Shown here piece after piece: positions 14,592 to 22,506 of a stretch of DNA of 23,775 nt. The stretch is taken from contig CAYPLH010000059.1 in NCBI GenBank assembly GCA_964411505.1, positions 1 to 23,775 of the forward strand, given 5' to 3'. The notes beneath the pieces are model-generated. The model made no database searches, had not been told where the DNA came from, and worked only from the letters and a program-made list of their open reading frames with translations. The stretch is from CAYPLH01 sp964411505. Its GTDB lineage: Bacteria > Bacillota > Clostridia > CAYPLH01 > DUMO01. Both the position numbers and the translations under genes were made by a program. The stretch's first letter is position 1. Each line of letters starts with the position of its first letter.

Positions 14592-15887
14592 ATGAAAGTA
14601 TTGTATTACGACTGTTTCTCAGGCATTAGTGGAGATATGAACCTAGGTGCCTTAGTAGATATAGGTGTGGATGCTCAATATTTAATTGACGAATTGAACA
14701 AATTACCCATAAATGATGAGTTTGATCTAATCATCGAGAAAAAACAAAAAATGGGTATTACGGGGACAAAGGTTGATGTGATAGTAAAACACCACCATCA
14801 CGTTGATAACTGTAACCATCATAATCATAACCATGAACATAACCATGAACATAACCATAACCATAACCATAACCATGAACGTAACCATAACCATAACCAT
14901 AACCATAACCATAACCATAACCACAACCATGAACATAGGGGTTTAAAAGAAATAGAGGAAATTATAAATAGCAGCTCTTTATCAAAAACTGTCAAAAGAT
15001 TAAGTATGGATATCTTTAGGCAAGTAGCGGAAGCTGAAGGAAAAGTACACGGTAAGTCTTTATATGAAGTGCATTTTCATGAAGTCGGGGCTGTTGATTC
15101 TATTGTTGATATTATTGGAGCTGCCATTTGTATTGATTATTTAAAGGTTGATAAAATATACTCATCCACCGTTGAAGTGGGTGGTGGTATGGTAAAGTGT
15201 GCACATGGATTATTCCCAGTTCCTGCACCGGCTGTTTCTGAAATATTGAAAAACATACCTATTCACAAAGGTAGAGTGCAATCTGAAACCACAACTCCGA
15301 CTGGGGCAGCCATTTTAAAAGCTACTGTTGATGAGTTTACAGATGAATTAAGTTTTAATATGCAGAAAACAGGTTATGGGTTAGGAACAAAAGATTTTGA
15401 AATTCCTAATGTCTTACGGGTGTTTGTAGGTGAATTAAAAAATTTGAATGAAACTGAAAGGCAAATTCTAATTGAGACCAATATAGATGATATGAACCCG
15501 GAGTTTTTTTCATATATTGAAGATATATTATTTGAAAATGGCGCTCTAGATGTATATAAAACACCCATTATCATGAAAAAAGGACGTCCTGCGACCTTGT
15601 TTAGTGTTTTAGTTAACGAGAAAAATGCTAAAAGGATGCAGCAAATTATATTTCGAGAAACATCCACATTAGGGATAAGACAACGTTATGTAGATAAAAT
15701 AATGCTTAATCGGGCTTTTGAGAAAGTAAAAACAAAATATGGTGATATCACAATTAAAAAGGGTATTCTTAATGGAAAAGTTATCAAAGTCAAGCCAGAA
15801 TTTTCAGAATGTGAGTGTTTGGCAAAAGCAAATGATGTACCTATTAAGGATATCTATGACGAAGTTTATAAAATGATACAAAAGTAA
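14592..15887 (+). CDS. larC: LarC, nickel insertase for the nickel-pincer cofactor
   Basis: LarC inserts Ni into the pyridinium bis-thiocarboxylate mononucleotide in a CTP-dependent reaction to complete the nickel-pincer nucleotide used by lactate racemase and related enzymes. The 431-residue product begins with the family signature YYDCFSGISGDMNLGAL and contains EVHFHEVGAVDSIVDIIGAA, then GLFPVPAPA, and SETTTPTGAAIL. In Lactobacillus plantarum larC is split into two ORFs joined by frameshifting; here it is one continuous frame. Residues about 67-115 form a loop with some 24 histidines in His-Asn and His-Glu alternation, a likely nickel-holding segment. An AGAGAGGAAG ribosome binding site precedes the ATG, and larE follows after 11 nt. 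Confidence 0.93.
   Translation: MKVLYYDCFSGISGDMNLGALVDIGVDAQYLIDELNKLPINDEFDLIIEKKQKMGITGTKVDVIVKHHHHVDNCNHHNHNHEHNHEHNHNHNHNHERNHNHNHNHNHNHNHNHEHRGLKEIEEIINSSSLSKTVKRLSMDIFRQVAEAEGKVHGKSLYEVHFHEVGAVDSIVDIIGAAICIDYLKVDKIYSSTVEVGGGMVKCAHGLFPVPAPAVSEILKNIPIHKGRVQSETTTPTGAAILKATVDEFTDELSFNMQKTGYGLGTKDFEIPNVLRVFVGELKNLNETERQILIETNIDDMNPEFFSYIEDILFENGALDVYKTPIIMKKGRPATLFSVLVNEKNAKRMQQIIFRETSTLGIRQRYVDKIMLNRAFEKVKTKYGDITIKKGILNGKVIKVKPEFSECECLAKANDVPIKDIYDEVYKMIQK
14814..14936 (+). repeat. In-frame AACCAT hexamer array coding His-Asn repeats
   Basis: Roughly twenty tandem 6-bp units (AACCAT, with GAACAT and single-base variants) encode the His-rich loop of LarC. Because the unit is two codons, slippage changes loop length without shifting frame. 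Confidence 0.9.
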
Positions 15888-15898
15888 AAGGAGAAGTA

Positions 15899-16705
15899 AT
15901 GAACCATTCAAATAAACTTACTAAATTAAAAGAATTTATAAAAAAACTAGGTAAAGTATGCATTGCTTTTTCTGGAGGTGTAGATAGTACTTTACTACTA
16001 AAAGTGGCTCATGATGTATTAGGGGATGATGTTTTAGCCATTACCATTAACAGTCCTTACATTGCTGATTGGGAAATTGAAGAAGCAAAAGAATTTACCA
16101 ATAGATATCAAATTCCACATACCATTATTGATGTGGAAATCATGGATGTTTTATTGGACAATCCTAAGGAACGTTGTTATATTTGTAAAAGGCACATATT
16201 TAATATGATTATAGAGCTTGCAAAAGAAAAAGGCTTTTATTATGTGTTAGATGGTTCAAATTTTGATGATACAAAAGATTTTCGCCCTGGTATGAAAGCT
16301 TTAAAAGAACTGCATGTAGTGAGCCCTCTTCTTGAAAATCAAATAGATAAAGTCGAAGTAAGAAAAATGGCAAAAGAATTGGGTCTGCCTATTTGGGATA
16401 AACCGGCTTATGCTTGTTTAATGACAAGGTTACCTCATAATACGAGGGTTGATAAAGAAAGCCTAAGAAGAATAGAGTTATCTGAAAAGTATTTAATGGA
16501 CTTAGGATTTAAAGCAGTTAGAGTAAGAAGTCATGGAGCTCTTGCTAGAATAGAAGTACCCAAAGATAATATTTTAAGACTTATGGAAAATGAACTTGCT
16601 GATGCTATCACTAAAAAACTAAAAGAATTCGGGTTTCAGTTTGTTACCATTGACCTTTTAGGTTACCAAATCGGAAGTTTTAATAGTATGATTGATCCCC
16701 AGTAA
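15899..16705 (+). CDS. larE: LarE, sulfur transferase for the nickel-pincer cofactor
   Basis: LarE adenylates the carboxylates of the LarB product and adds the two sulfur atoms that later bind nickel. The 268-residue protein has the PP-loop SGGVDST (25-31), a DGSNFDD segment and FRPGMKALKEL. Cys173 in YACLMTR is the position of the sacrificial Cys176 of L. plantarum LarE. Here Cys93 and Cys96 in ERCYICKRH add a CxxC pair that the L. plantarum enzyme lacks (it has YYAKK). The three-Cys set is that of LarE proteins holding a [4Fe-4S] cluster, so sulfur may be supplied catalytically rather than sacrificed; this is inferred by motif. It follows larC by 11 nt with AAAGGAG upstream. Confidence 0.93.
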   Translation: MNHSNKLTKLKEFIKKLGKVCIAFSGGVDSTLLLKVAHDVLGDDVLAITINSPYIADWEIEEAKEFTNRYQIPHTIIDVEIMDVLLDNPKERCYICKRHIFNMIIELAKEKGFYYVLDGSNFDDTKDFRPGMKALKELHVVSPLLENQIDKVEVRKMAKELGLPIWDKPAYACLMTRLPHNTRVDKESLRRIELSEKYLMDLGFKAVRVRSHGALARIEVPKDNILRLMENELADAITKKLKEFGFQFVTIDLLGYQIGSFNSMIDPQ

Positions 16706-16764
16706 GTCGCTTTGCGACTTATTCCTGCAGGCTAACCTGCAGGAAATTGCAACTTCGTTGCAAT
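16703..16764. repeat. Three abutting perfect hairpins
   Basis: From the larE stop codon onward, three inverted repeats follow with no base between them. The first has arms TAAGTCGC/GCGACTTA and loop TTT (16703-16721). The second has arms TTCCTGCAGG/CCTGCAGGAA and loop CTAA (16722-16745). The third has arms ATTGCAAC/GTTGCAAT and loop TTC (16746-16764). None is followed by a T-tract, so they do not look like ordinary terminators. Confidence 0.95.
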
Positions 16765-16958
16765 CTGGCGCAATCTAATATGATTATTAAATAAATCCAT
16801 AGTCTGTAATTAGATCCTCGGGGGAAATAGTCTAGCTGTATAGGACAGCTTACCATATGTGATAGAACTAATCGGCAGCGTCAAGGTATGATTATATAAA
16901 TTTAGAGAGGAAAATGAATAATGAATTTTTCCCATGTTTCATTATATAAGGTGATATT
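16765..16958 (+). promoter_or_regulatory. Possible structured leader and leader peptide before larB
   Basis: There is no gene of usual size. AGCTGT/ACAGCT forms a hairpin at about 16834-16850, followed by unpaired purine-rich phrases including AATCGGCAGCGTCAAGG. An 11-codon ORF (16914-16949, MNNEFFPCFII) has AGAGAGG just upstream and ends at the larB ribosome binding site AAGGTGA. A promoter is weak at best: TTGCAA in the third hairpin and TATGAT at 16779, 15 bp apart. Regulation here is a guess. Confidence 0.25.
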
Positions 16959-17705
16959 ATGAACTATAATGACTTAAAAAAACTATTAAACAATGTACAA
17001 AACCAGAATACTTCTGTAGATGATGCCATTGAACAATTAAAGGACCTACCTTTTAAGGACCTTGGCTTTGCTATCATTGACAATCACCGTGAACTAAGGG
17101 TTGGTTATCCAGAAGTGATATATTGTGAAGGTAAAACTGTAGATCAAGTCAAGGATATTGTGAAGTTTATGTTAACCACTAAAAACAATATTCTAGCCAC
17201 GCGTGCTACTGAAGAGATGTTTTTATCCGTTCGTGATTTTGCGCCTGAGGCTCAATTTAATTGCCTAGGTAAAGTTATTACCATTGAACAAAGCCCTCTG
17301 CCCAAAACCGATAGCTACATAGTCATTGTATCAGCTGGGACCTCTGACCTACCAGTTGTTGAAGAAGCAAAAGAAACCGCTCTTATTCTAGGGAACCAGG
17401 TTAAGGTTATTACAGATGTAGGTGTGGCAGGCATTCACCGTCTCTTTGCTAGATTGGATGTCATTCGTGGTGCAAAAGTTGTCATCGTCATTGCAGGTAT
17501 GGAAGGAGCATTAGCCAGCGTGGTAGGTGGTCTGGTTGATAAGCCTGTCATAGCAGTACCTACCAGTGTTGGATATGGTGCAAATTTTAATGGATTGTCA
17601 CCCCTGTTATCCATGTTAAATAGTTGTGCAAGTGGTGTTAGCGTAGTCAATATTGATAATGGATTTGGCGCAGCTTATACCGCCAGTATGATTAATCGAT
17701 TATAA
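16959..17705 (+). CDS. larB: LarB, first enzyme of nickel-pincer cofactor synthesis
   Basis: LarB carboxylates nicotinic acid adenine dinucleotide at C5 of the pyridinium ring and releases AMP, giving the substrate of LarE. The 248-residue protein has an N-terminal part with NHRELRVGYPEVIYCEGKT and a C-terminal PurE-like carboxylase domain, recognisable by VSAGTSDLPVVEEAKETA, DVGVAGIHRL and VIAGMEGALASVVGGLV, then VPTSVGYGANF. The ATG has AAGGTGA 5 nt upstream. It lies 253 nt beyond larE, separated by the triple hairpin, so it may form a separate transcript. No larA-type racemase gene follows; a restriction system comes next. Confidence 0.93.
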   Translation: MNYNDLKKLLNNVQNQNTSVDDAIEQLKDLPFKDLGFAIIDNHRELRVGYPEVIYCEGKTVDQVKDIVKFMLTTKNNILATRATEEMFLSVRDFAPEAQFNCLGKVITIEQSPLPKTDSYIVIVSAGTSDLPVVEEAKETALILGNQVKVITDVGVAGIHRLFARLDVIRGAKVVIVIAGMEGALASVVGGLVDKPVIAVPTSVGYGANFNGLSPLLSMLNSCASGVSVVNIDNGFGAAYTASMINRL

Positions 17706-17712
17706 TAAGTTA

Positions 17713-17760
17713 TTGACATATGTCATAAAAGGTCTATACTTTAGAGTAACTGACATATGC
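17713..17760 (+). promoter_or_regulatory. Strong promoter with palindromic operator; its gene appears lost
   Basis: TTGACA (17713) and TATACT (17735) are 16 bp apart, a near-perfect promoter. The 12-bp palindrome TGACATATGTCA overlaps the -35 box, and a second partial copy, TGACATATGC, lies at 17751. The first ATG downstream (17784) opens only six codons. The stretch 17761-17956 shows no other gene, and the mcrB ribosome binding site AAGGGGG is at about 17942. Confidence 0.65.
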
Positions 17761-17956
17761 AGAAAATTAAAAAGAGATACTCAATGAACAGAAAACTATG
17801 TTAGAGGTTGACCACATAATTTGGTTTATAATTAAATAGATAAGTATATGTCGTGAAAATTAAACATTAATCTTATGAGCTGTGTTAACAGAAAAGCCCA
17901 AAACTTGCAGAATGCAATGAATGTTATGATATCACAAGCTAAGGGGGTATAGCGAT

Positions 17957-20332
17957 ATGATAAATACCGAAAAATTGGAGGCTGTTCTTACCAGTTACAA
18001 AAAGAATTTCATACCAAGCCAATGGAATGAAGAAAAATATAAATGGGAAGCTGTGAAGCATTTTCAAGATCACTGGGATATTCATGCTTCAGATTTTTTG
18101 GATATGTTCATGAAAGCAACAGATAAAACAGATAATCTGCTTGCTGCAAGGAGCTATTTTCCAAGGGGCATGATAAAAGCGTTTGCGGAAGCAGAAATGG
18201 AAGCGGTCAGAGCTATGTTCCTCAATCTTTATGATGAAACCAAAGGGCTTGCTGAACGTGTCGAGAAATTTGAGTCCGATGCCGAAACGCTGCGGGTAAA
18301 GCACGATAATGGTGCATGGAAGCAGCATTATCAGAATCTAAATTCTATTAGTACCTATCTCTGGCTGCGCTATCCTGATAAATATTATATTTACAAGTAC
18401 TCTGAGTATGTTAAAGTCGCAAAGGAGCTGGAAAGTGATTTTATTCCCAAAAGAGGCTCCTCCACAGCAAACTTGATTGGTGGGCTTAATCTCTATAATG
18501 AAATCTGTGCATATGTAGAAAAAGATAAAGAATTGGTAGAAATGCTGAAATCTGTAATAACAGACGATTGCTATCCGGATCCGGCATTTAAGACGTTGAC
18601 CATTGATGTAGGTTTTTATATCAGCCGTTATTATAAGAAAGCAGAATGGTTCCCAGCTGACTACAGTCCAAATATATCGACAGAACAATGGTTAGAACTT
18701 CTTGCTGATAAAACAGTGTTTGACCAAAACAGCCTAAAAATCATGAAGCGTATGAAAGACCATGGCGGCATGGCTACCTGTACGCAACTTTCTATTAAAT
18801 ATGGTGCAACGAAGAATTTCTATAATTCGGGTTCTTCAGCACTTGCAAAACGAGTAGCTAAGACTACTGGGTGCCCTGTTAAGACTGAAGACAACGAGAA
18901 TTCAAAATGGTGGCCGATTCTGTATGTAGGGAAGCATGCAGATCAAAGCACTGAAGGAATCTATATTTGGAAGTTGCGCGATGAACTGAGCAAGGCATTG
19001 GATCAGTTTGACCTTTCTGAAGTACCTTTATTTGCAGAGGGAAACAACACAAAGAATCGCAGCTACTGGTGGCTGAATGCCAATCCGAAGATTTGGAGCT
19101 TTTCCGAAATAGGTGTCGGTAAAGTGCAAAGCTATACACTTTACAATGACAATGGTAATAAACGCCGCATCTTTCAGAACTTTTTGGATGCAAAAGCTGG
19201 AGATGTTGTAATTGGATATGAATCGAACCCAGTAAAACAGGTGGTGGCTCTTGCAAAGATAGTACAAGAAAATGATGGTGAAAGACTATATTTTGAGAAA
19301 ATTGAAGGTTTGTCCACACCGATTGACTATGCTACGCTGAAAAACTATCCTGAACTGGAGCATATGGAGTTCTTTGAAAACCCAAATGGCAGTCTTTTTA
19401 AGCTCACAAAGGACGAATTTGATTTTATTACGGACTTAATCCGCGAGGAAAACCCCATTGCTCAAAAGGAAACGGCTGATGCTTATTCCAAGGATGAATT
19501 TCTAAAAGAAGTGTATATGACCGGTGAGAATTTTGATACCTTGGTTTCCTTGTTAAGGAATAAACAAAATCTTATTTTGCAGGGACCTCCGGGTGTTGGC
19601 AAAACCTTTGCAGCAAAGCGTCTGGCATATGCTATTATTGGAAATGAAGATGACAGCCGTATTGAATTTGTTCAGTTTCACCAGAATTATTCCTATGAAG
19701 ATTTTGTCATGGGATATAAGCCACGGGGTGATGGATTTGAATTGCAGTATGGCATTTTCTATCGTTTCTGCCAGAAGGCAGCGAATGAGCCAGACAAACC
19801 ATTCTTTTTTATTATAGATGAGATAAACCGCGGCAACTTGAGTAAAATTTTTGGCGAACTGCTCATGCTAATTGAAAAAGACTATCGTGACGCAAAGGCT
19901 ACTCTTGCGTATAATGGGATGTCCTTTGCGGTTCCGTGCAATCTATATATCATCGGTATGATGAATACAGCAGACCGCAGCCTCGCTATGATGGATTACG
20001 CCCTACGCCGGCGTTTTAGCTTCTTTGAATTAGCCTCGGGATTTAATTCGGATGGTTTTAAGGCGTATCAGGCAACCTTGGACAACGACACATTCAATAC
20101 TTTGATCGAACGAATTAAAGATCTTAACAAAGAAATTATAGCAGACAGTTCTCTTGGGAAAGGCTTTTGCATTGGGCAAAGTTATTTCTGCGGTCAAAAG
20201 GAATGTACCGAAGAATGGATGAAGGAGGTCGTTGAATACGATATTATTCCGATGCTGAACGAGTATTGGTATGATGAGCAGCCAAAACTGCAGAAGTGGG
20301 AAAACATATTGCGTGGTGTGTTCAATGACTAA
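17957..20332 (+). CDS. mcrB: McrB-type AAA+ GTPase with EVE domain
   Basis: McrB is the motor and sensor of a modification-dependent restriction system; it recognises modified cytosine in DNA and uses GTP to drive McrC cutting. In this 791-residue protein residues 1-350 are a helical N-terminal region found in Firmicute McrB relatives. About 367-490 form an EVE domain (SYWWLNANPKIWSF, later AGDVVIGYESNPVKQVVALAKI), a PUA/YTH-like pocket that reads modified bases. The AAA+ part has Walker A GPPGVGKT (543-550), the FHQNYSYEDFVMGYKPR segment, Walker B FFFIIDEIN (617-624), the McrB GTPase signature MNTADRS (669-675) and the ALRRRF arginines. The ATG has an AAGGGGG site upstream. It overlaps mcrC by 8 nt. 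Codon use is somewhat GC-richer than the lar genes, consistent with transfer. Confidence 0.92.
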   Translation: MINTEKLEAVLTSYKKNFIPSQWNEEKYKWEAVKHFQDHWDIHASDFLDMFMKATDKTDNLLAARSYFPRGMIKAFAEAEMEAVRAMFLNLYDETKGLAERVEKFESDAETLRVKHDNGAWKQHYQNLNSISTYLWLRYPDKYYIYKYSEYVKVAKELESDFIPKRGSSTANLIGGLNLYNEICAYVEKDKELVEMLKSVITDDCYPDPAFKTLTIDVGFYISRYYKKAEWFPADYSPNISTEQWLELLADKTVFDQNSLKIMKRMKDHGGMATCTQLSIKYGATKNFYNSGSSALAKRVAKTTGCPVKTEDNENSKWWPILYVGKHADQSTEGIYIWKLRDELSKALDQFDLSEVPLFAEGNNTKNRSYWWLNANPKIWSFSEIGVGKVQSYTLYNDNGNKRRIFQNFLDAKAGDVVIGYESNPVKQVVALAKIVQENDGERLYFEKIEGLSTPIDYATLKNYPELEHMEFFENPNGSLFKLTKDEFDFITDLIREENPIAQKETADAYSKDEFLKEVYMTGENFDTLVSLLRNKQNLILQGPPGVGKTFAAKRLAYAIIGNEDDSRIEFVQFHQNYSYEDFVMGYKPRGDGFELQYGIFYRFCQKAANEPDKPFFFIIDEINRGNLSKIFGELLMLIEKDYRDAKATLAYNGMSFAVPCNLYIIGMMNTADRSLAMMDYALRRRFSFFELASGFNSDGFKAYQATLDNDTFNTLIERIKDLNKEIIADSSLGKGFCIGQSYFCGQKECTEEWMKEVVEYDIIPMLNEYWYDEQPKLQKWENILRGVFND

Positions 20333-21389
20333 AGATAAGGGTATTCTGATTAAAAATATTTATTATATGCTCACTTATGCTTTTCAGATATTAAGACAGT
20401 CAGGATATGATGAAATTGCAGCGGAGGAGTTTGAGAATATTCACGATCTATTTGCCTCCATCCTTTTAAAAGGTATTGCAAAGCTGATAAAACAAGGTAT
20501 ATATAGAGATTATGTTACAAAATGTGATAATCTCTCTGTTTTGCGAGGAAAACTGGACATCTATGGGACGATAAAAAATAAATATCAACGGAGACAGATG
20601 CTTTCCTGTGAGTACGATGAAATGTCTGAAAATAATTTGTTTAATCAGATACTGAAAACAACAGCGACTATCCTGCAGCGGCAGTCACTCGTGAGTGAAA
20701 AACACAAAAAAGCACTGAAAAAATTAATGCTGTTTCTGAATGCGGTAGATATTATCGAGCCATCCGATATCCAATGGAACAGACTAAAGTTTCACAGAAA
20801 TAATCAACATTATAAAATGCTGTTGAATATTTGCTATTTTGTGCTCGATGGCTTGCTACTATCAACCGAAAAAGGCAAATACAAAATGGCTACGTTTCTT
20901 GATGAACAACATATGTCGCGGCTATTTGAGAAATTTGTGCTAGAATATTATCGATACCACTACCCAAAATTGCATGCAGCTTCTTCCCAGATAGCTTGGA
21001 ATGTCGACGATGTTATCATTGATTATCTTCCAATTATGAAAACTGATATTACATTGCGGTTTGGTGAAAAAATTCTTATCATTGATACGAAGTATTATTC
21101 CCGTACCATGCAGATTCAGAACCAATATGACAGCCAAACCCTACACTCCAATAATTTGTATCAGATTTTTACTTATGTGAAAAATCTGGATGTAAGGAGC
21201 AGCGGTATTGTAGCAGGAATGATTTTGTATGCAAAAACAGAAGAGATCATTACGCCGGATTATGATTTTCTGATGAGTGGAAATAAGATCAGTGTTAAGA
21301 CGCTGGACTTGAGTATATCCTTTCCGAACATTGCTGCACAGTTGGATAGATACGCCACATCATATTTTGGAGACACGAAGAGTAAGTAA
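20325..21389 (+). CDS. mcrC: McrC-type restriction endonuclease subunit
   Basis: McrC docks on the McrB ring, stimulates its GTPase and cuts the DNA. The 354-residue protein contains the McrC N-terminal features ILIKNIYYMLTYAFQIL and NLSVLRGKLDI, and a PD-(D/E)xK nuclease site made of Asp241 in MKTDITLRF and Asp254-x-Lys256 in IIDTKYY, followed by SNNLYQIFTYV, a typical McrC helix. The ATG at 20325 lies inside the end of mcrB (8-nt overlap), so the subunits are translationally coupled; the ATG at 20271 would extend the protein through mcrB sequence without family support. With the EVE-McrB it forms a complete two-gene defence cassette. Confidence 0.92.
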   Translation: MTKDKGILIKNIYYMLTYAFQILRQSGYDEIAAEEFENIHDLFASILLKGIAKLIKQGIYRDYVTKCDNLSVLRGKLDIYGTIKNKYQRRQMLSCEYDEMSENNLFNQILKTTATILQRQSLVSEKHKKALKKLMLFLNAVDIIEPSDIQWNRLKFHRNNQHYKMLLNICYFVLDGLLLSTEKGKYKMATFLDEQHMSRLFEKFVLEYYRYHYPKLHAASSQIAWNVDDVIIDYLPIMKTDITLRFGEKILIIDTKYYSRTMQIQNQYDSQTLHSNNLYQIFTYVKNLDVRSSGIVAGMILYAKTEEIITPDYDFLMSGNKISVKTLDLSISFPNIAAQLDRYATSYFGDTKSK

Positions 21390-21479
21390 GAGCTTTGTAT
21401 AATCATTGAATCTTTAGGGCAAAGCGTGGCTGATAGGTATGGAAGTATAAATATTATGCTATCTTTTCTTTGAATAAAG

Positions 21480-21525
21480 TTGCAAATTGCATTTAACCTC
21501 ATTTATAATACATATTGAGGTTAAA
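21480..21525 (+). promoter_or_regulatory. Promoter with inverted repeat around its -10 box
   Basis: TTGCAA (21480) and TATAAT (21504) are 18 bp apart. The 10-bp arms TTTAACCTCA (21492-21501) and TGAGGTTAAA (21516-21525) are perfect complements and enclose the -10 box. This is the layout of a repressor operator; as RNA the upstream arm would not be transcribed. It probably serves the exonuclease gene 140 bp downstream. Confidence 0.5.
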
Positions 21526-21662
21526 CATTTTGGTTTGGATGAATTTGGGGGCTGTGCTCTTAATAGCTGTGTGCAATTATTTGAATAAATTGAACAGACC
21601 AAAGACCCTTTTTATGCGAAATGGATGTTACTATATTGAAAGGAAGACAAAAGAAAAAAATT

Positions 21663-22490
21663 ATGAAGTTTATTTCATGGAATATTGATTCATTAAATGC
21701 AGCATTGATAGGTGAGTCGGCACGTGCTTTATTATCTCGGGATGTATTAAACACGATAATTGAGCATAAGCCTGCAATTATTGCTTTGCAGGAAACAAAA
21801 TTATCAAATAATGGTCCTACTAAAAAGCATTTTGAATTTTTTAATGACAAGCTTTCAGATTATGAAATTGTTTGGAATTCTTCAATTGAACCAGCCCGCA
21901 AAGGTTATGCTGGCACCATGTTTTTTTATAGGAATGATTTAAAACCAGTTGTTACTTTTCCAGCGATTGGGGCACCTAGCACTATGGATGCTGAAGGACG
22001 CATTATTACGTTAGAATTTGACGATTTTTACATAACTCAAGTTTACACGCCTAATGCAGGGGATGGCTTAAATCGTTTAGAAGAGCGTCAAATTTGGGAT
22101 ATAAGATATGCTGATTACCTTGCATGTCTAGATAAGGTTAAGCCTGTTATTGCTACAGGTGATTTTAACGTGGCACATAAAGAAATAGATTTGGCTCATC
22201 CAAAAAGCAATCGACGTTCAGCTGGCTTCACTGATGAAGAACGTCAAGGTTTTACTAACCTATTAGTAAAGGGCTTTACAGATACCTTTCGCTATATTCA
22301 CGGTGATGTGACGGGAGTATATTCTTGGTGGGCTCAGCGAGCTAAGACAAGCAAAATTAATAATTCTGGATGGAGAATTGATTATTGGCTGGTAAGTGAG
22401 CGGATTGCAGATAAGGTTATTAAATCTGAAATGATTGATTCAGGTCCAAGACAAGACCACACCCCAATACTACTTGAAATAGATTTATAG
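21663..22490 (+). CDS. exoA: Exonuclease III / AP endonuclease family
   Basis: This enzyme nicks DNA at abasic sites and has 3'-5' exonuclease and 3'-phosphatase activity in base excision repair. The 275-residue product has the exonuclease-endonuclease-phosphatase fold: ISWNIDSLNA at the start, LQETKL with metal ligand Glu44, GDFNVAHKEIDLAHP (Asp167, Asn169), SAGFTDEERQGF, GWRIDYWLVSE and the C-terminal QDHTPI with Asp265-His266. All key residues are present. Homologues start MKFISWN, which favours the ATG at 21663 over the ATG at 21621, although the AAGGAAG site is rather far upstream. It converges with msrAB. Confidence 0.92.
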   Translation: MKFISWNIDSLNAALIGESARALLSRDVLNTIIEHKPAIIALQETKLSNNGPTKKHFEFFNDKLSDYEIVWNSSIEPARKGYAGTMFFYRNDLKPVVTFPAIGAPSTMDAEGRIITLEFDDFYITQVYTPNAGDGLNRLEERQIWDIRYADYLACLDKVKPVIATGDFNVAHKEIDLAHPKSNRRSAGFTDEERQGFTNLLVKGFTDTFRYIHGDVTGVYSWWAQRAKTSKINNSGWRIDYWLVSERIADKVIKSEMIDSGPRQDHTPILLEIDL

Positions 22491-22506
22491 ATTAAATAAA
22501 ATCAAT

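Noticed and set aside
14727..14936. 69-codon - strand ORF rich in Met-Val repeats
   Set aside because: It is the antisense of the AACCAT array in larC; the repeat simply lacks stops in that phase.
14814..14936. Tandem AACCAT array as a CRISPR or iteron
   Set aside because: Units are 6 bp with no unique spacers and encode the LarC His loop in frame.
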